The position numbers were made by a program, and so were the translations under genes. From an uncultured Clostridia bacterium (GTDB lineage Bacteria > Bacillota > Clostridia > Oscillospirales > Acutalibacteraceae): 7,638 bases of DNA. Positions 6,122 to 7,638 of this stretch are shown in pieces; the first letter of the stretch is position 1; each line of letters starts with the position of its first letter. The notes beneath the pieces were generated by a model that ran no database searches, was not told the origin of the DNA, and worked only from the letters and a program-made list of their open reading frames with translations. The DNA lies in contig CANQSG010000098.1 of the NCBI GenBank assembly GCA_947626485.1, forward strand, positions 1 through 7,638, read 5' to 3'.

Positions 6122-6151
6122 ATCATACTACATGTTGTGGGCGTTTGTCAA
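6122..6151 (-). promoter_or_regulatory. Sigma-A-like promoter for nrdD
   Basis: Read on the minus strand, a perfect TTGACA (6151-6146) and TATGAT (6127-6122) are separated by 18 nt. Transcription would start near 6115, leaving a leader of about 80 nt before the ATG at 6033. An NrdR-like box fills the -10/spacer region and a second lies just upstream of the -35, the arrangement expected for a repressed promoter. Confidence 0.78.
6125..6140. promoter_or_regulatory. NrdR box 1, overlapping the nrdD -10 and spacer
   Basis: ATACTACATGTTGTGG matches the published NrdR consensus acaCwAtATaTwGtgt at 12 of 16 positions, with the symmetric core CTACATGTTG at 6128-6137. It covers part of the -10 and the spacer of the nrdD promoter, so bound NrdR would block RNA polymerase. 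Confidence 0.65.
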
Positions 6152-6156
6152 TACCA

Positions 6157-6172
6157 AATCTACATATAAGAT
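6157..6172. promoter_or_regulatory. NrdR box 2, upstream of the nrdD -35
   Basis: AATCTACATATAAGAT matches the NrdR consensus at 10 of 16 positions, with core CTACATATAA at 6160-6169 matching 8 of 10. It lies exactly 32 bp (three helix turns) from box 1. Known NrdR sites occur as pairs 31-32 bp apart, so the spacing supports a weaker second site. Confidence 0.6.
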
Positions 6173-6179
6173 TTTGGGC

Positions 6180-6210
6180 ATTCGGCCGAATTCCGCAAAA
6201 GGCGCCTTTT
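6180..6210. repeat. Two adjacent perfect palindromes in the nrdD-proB gap
   Basis: ATTCGGCCGAAT (6180-6191) and AAAAGGCGCCTTTT (6197-6210) are both perfect palindromes with no loop, with centres 18 bp apart. Zero-loop palindromes suit protein binding better than RNA hairpins, but I know no regulator for them. Downstream, a GTTTTCGC(G)CCGAAT-like word occurs at 6218-6232 and again at 6252-6265, showing that this gap is partly repetitive. Confidence 0.45.
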
Positions 6211-6298
6211 TCGCCCCGTTTTCGCGCCGAATCGACGGCAAAATGCGGCGTGTTTTCGCCCGAATGCCGGGAAAGCGGAGCGCGGCGGAAAATTTGGG

Positions 6299-6327
6299 TT
6301 GCGTCGGCGGGCGCGAACCGTTATAAT
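6299..6327 (+). promoter_or_regulatory. Sigma-A-like promoter for proBA
   Basis: TTGCGT (6299-6304) and a perfect TATAAT (6322-6327) are separated by 17 nt. Transcription would start near 6334, giving a leader of about 60 nt before the proB ATG. I see no T-box or other riboswitch architecture in that leader. Confidence 0.65.
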
Positions 6328-6392
6328 AAAGAAAGAAGAAAGCAAACCCGACCGGCGGGCGCGACCCTGCCGATCGGTTCGGAGGCGGATGT

Positions 6393-7187
6393 ATGGAATT
6401 TCCGGAGATGAAGCGGGTGGTCGTCAAGGTCGGCACCTCGACGTTGACCTACGAAAACGGGCGGCCGCACCTGCGGCGCATTGACCAACTGGTGAAGGTC
6501 ATTTCGGATTTAAAAAACAGCGGGCGGCAGGTCGTGCTGGTCTCGTCGGGGGCGATCGCCGTCGGCGTGAACCGGCTGGGGCTGGCGGCGCGCCCGCAGG
6601 AGACGCGGGGCAAGCAGGCCGCCGCCGCCGTCGGGCAGTGCGATCTGATGTCGCTCTACGACCGGGCGTTTTCGGAGTTCGGCTACGTCACGGCGCAGCT
6701 GCTGCTCAACCGCGACGTCGTCGACCTGCCCGAGCGCAAGACCAACGCCGTCAACACGATCGAGGCGCTGCTCGAAATGGGCGCCGTGCCCATCATCAAC
6801 GAAAACGACTCGATCAGCGTGGAAGAGATCCTGTTCGGCGACAACGACAACCTTTCGGCCATCGTGGCGGCGCTCTGCGGCGCGCAGGGACTCGTAATTT
6901 TGACCGATATCGACGGGTATTACGACCGCGACCCCCGCACCGACCCCGCCGCGCGGCTCGTCGCCCGGGTTACGCGCGTGAGCGACGAGATGCTGGCGTC
7001 GGCAGGCGGCACCGGCACCAACCGGGGCACCGGCGGCATGCGCACCAAGCTGGAGGCGGCGCGCTACTGCATGGAGCGGGACATCGCCGTCGCGATTCTG
7101 GCGGGCGACCACCCGGCGCGGCTTTACGATTTATTTGACGGACGTGCCGTCGGCACGGTATTTTGCAAAGGAGAAGCAAATGACTGA
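6393..7187 (+). CDS. proB: Glutamate 5-kinase, short form without PUA domain
   Basis: ProB phosphorylates L-glutamate to gamma-glutamyl phosphate, the first and usually proline-inhibited step of proline synthesis. The 264 residues cover only the amino acid kinase domain; the C-terminal PUA domain of the 367-residue E. coli enzyme is absent, as in a number of other bacteria. Visible motifs are VVVKVGTSTL (9-18) with K12 for phosphate binding, VLVSSGAIAVG (48-58), PIINENDS (133-140) and FGDND (148-152) for glutamate binding, VILTDIDGYYDRDP (168-181) and GTGGMRTKL (212-220) for the nucleotide site. The ATG at 6393 follows GGAGG (6381-6385) at 7 nt. It has its own promoter, divergent from nrdD, and its end overlaps proA by 8 nt, so the two are translated from one message. 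Confidence 0.97.
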   Translation: MEFPEMKRVVVKVGTSTLTYENGRPHLRRIDQLVKVISDLKNSGRQVVLVSSGAIAVGVNRLGLAARPQETRGKQAAAAVGQCDLMSLYDRAFSEFGYVTAQLLLNRDVVDLPERKTNAVNTIEALLEMGAVPIINENDSISVEEILFGDNDNLSAIVAALCGAQGLVILTDIDGYYDRDPRTDPAARLVARVTRVSDEMLASAGGTGTNRGTGGMRTKLEAARYCMERDIAVAILAGDHPARLYDLFDGRAVGTVFCKGEAND

Positions 7188-7638
7188 TTCGGTAACGACT
7201 TTGGCGCGCCGCGTCCGGGAAGCGTCGCGGGTGCTGGCGCTGGCGGACACCGCCGCGAAAAACGGGGCGCTGACCGCGATGGCGCAGGCGCTGCGCGCGC
7301 ACACCGAAGAAATTCTGGCGGCAAACGCGCAGGACCTCGCGGCGGGGGCGCAGGCGGGCATGTCCCCGGCGCTGCTCGACCGGCTGCGGCTGTCGGACGA
7401 GCGGGTGCGGGACATGGCGGACGGCATTTTGACGCTCTGCGCGCTGCAAGACCCGGTCGGCGTCGAGCTCGAGGCCTTCGAGCGGCCGAACGGGCTGCAT
7501 ATCCGCAAGGTCAGCGTGCCGCTCGGCGTCGTCGGCATCATTTACGAAGCCCGCCCCAACGTCACGGCGGACGCCGCCGCCATCTGCCTGAAATCGGGCA
7601 ACGCCGCCCTGCTGCGCGGCGGCAAGGAGGCCATCCGC
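7180..7638 (+). CDS. proA: Gamma-glutamyl phosphate reductase, 5' part (3' end outside window)
   Basis: ProA reduces gamma-glutamyl phosphate to glutamate-5-semialdehyde with NADPH, the second step of proline synthesis. The first 153 codons are present, out of about 415 in the family, and the frame is open to the last base. The N-terminal helical part (RRVREASRVLALADTAAKN, then ILAANAQDL) leads to the cofactor-domain signature VPLGVVGIIYEARPNVTADA (about residues 111-130) and CLKSGNAALLRGGKEA (about 136-151), characteristic of ProA within the aldehyde dehydrogenase superfamily. The catalytic Cys lies beyond the window. The ATG at 7180 overlaps the proB end by 8 nt, and AAAGGAG (7167-7173) lies 6 nt before it, inside proB, indicating translational coupling. 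Confidence 0.96.
   Translation, partial: MTDSVTTLARRVREASRVLALADTAAKNGALTAMAQALRAHTEEILAANAQDLAAGAQAGMSPALLDRLRLSDERVRDMADGILTLCALQDPVGVELEAFERPNGLHIRKVSVPLGVVGIIYEARPNVTADAAAICLKSGNAALLRGGKEAIR

Noticed and set aside
6334..6392. Possible riboswitch or T-box in the proB leader
   Set aside because: The leader is about 60 nt, shows no T-box or specifier-loop features and only an imperfect hairpin.
5347..6411. Plus-strand ORF of 354 codons antisense to nrdD
   Set aside because: It is a high-GC antisense shadow of nrdD that then runs through the promoter region and into proB. It is Val/Asp/Leu/Ala-rich and repetitive, without family motifs.
1..7638. CRISPR arrays, tRNA or rRNA genes, defence systems
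   Set aside because: No regularly spaced repeats, no tRNA-like cloverleaf or rRNA sequence, and no defence-type domains were seen on either strand.

Overview
The window looks like a GC-rich chromosomal segment of an anaerobic Firmicute, probably a gut or rumen Clostridia of the Oscillospiraceae/Ruminococcaceae type. The reasons are the GGAGG-type ribosome binding sites, sigma-A-like promoters embedded in AT-rich gaps, a class III (oxygen-sensitive) ribonucleotide reductase, a proBA operon with a short ProB, a BspA-like leucine-rich-repeat lipoprotein, and a remnant resembling the TnpV family common in clostridial mobile elements. The taxon is inferred from gene content and style only.

Layout, left to right. 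Positions 1-636 hold the 3' part of an aldo/keto reductase gene. Positions 637-1676 are a visibly more AT-rich stretch of about 1 kb with no intact recognisable gene. It contains a decayed tnpV-like gene (1184-1496) with an early stop, a frame change and a missing middle, plus an inverted repeat and a doubtful 55-codon ORF. A good promoter at 1586-1613 then serves a secreted LRR lipoprotein gene (1677-2462), followed closely by an unrecognised 44-codon ORF (2483-2617). mscL (2672-3088) has its own promoter and ends at a bidirectional terminator shared with the convergent nrdG.

The minus strand carries nrdD (start 6033, end 3835) and then nrdG (start 3729, end 3187): the anaerobic ribonucleotide reductase and its radical-SAM activase. 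A minus-strand hairpin terminator lies between them. Upstream of nrdD is a consensus promoter with two NrdR-box-like sites exactly 32 bp apart, which predicts repression by the dATP/ATP-sensing regulator NrdR. Divergent from nrdD, a second promoter drives proB (6393-7187), which overlaps proA (from 7180 and cut by the window end). Together they encode the first two steps of proline synthesis from glutamate.

Most of the window is ordinary housekeeping sequence. I did not find a convincing new multi-gene system. The items most worth a second look are the NrdR site pair, the internal terminator of nrdD-nrdG, the tnpV-like relic with its AT-rich surroundings, and the small ORF between the LRR gene and mscL.
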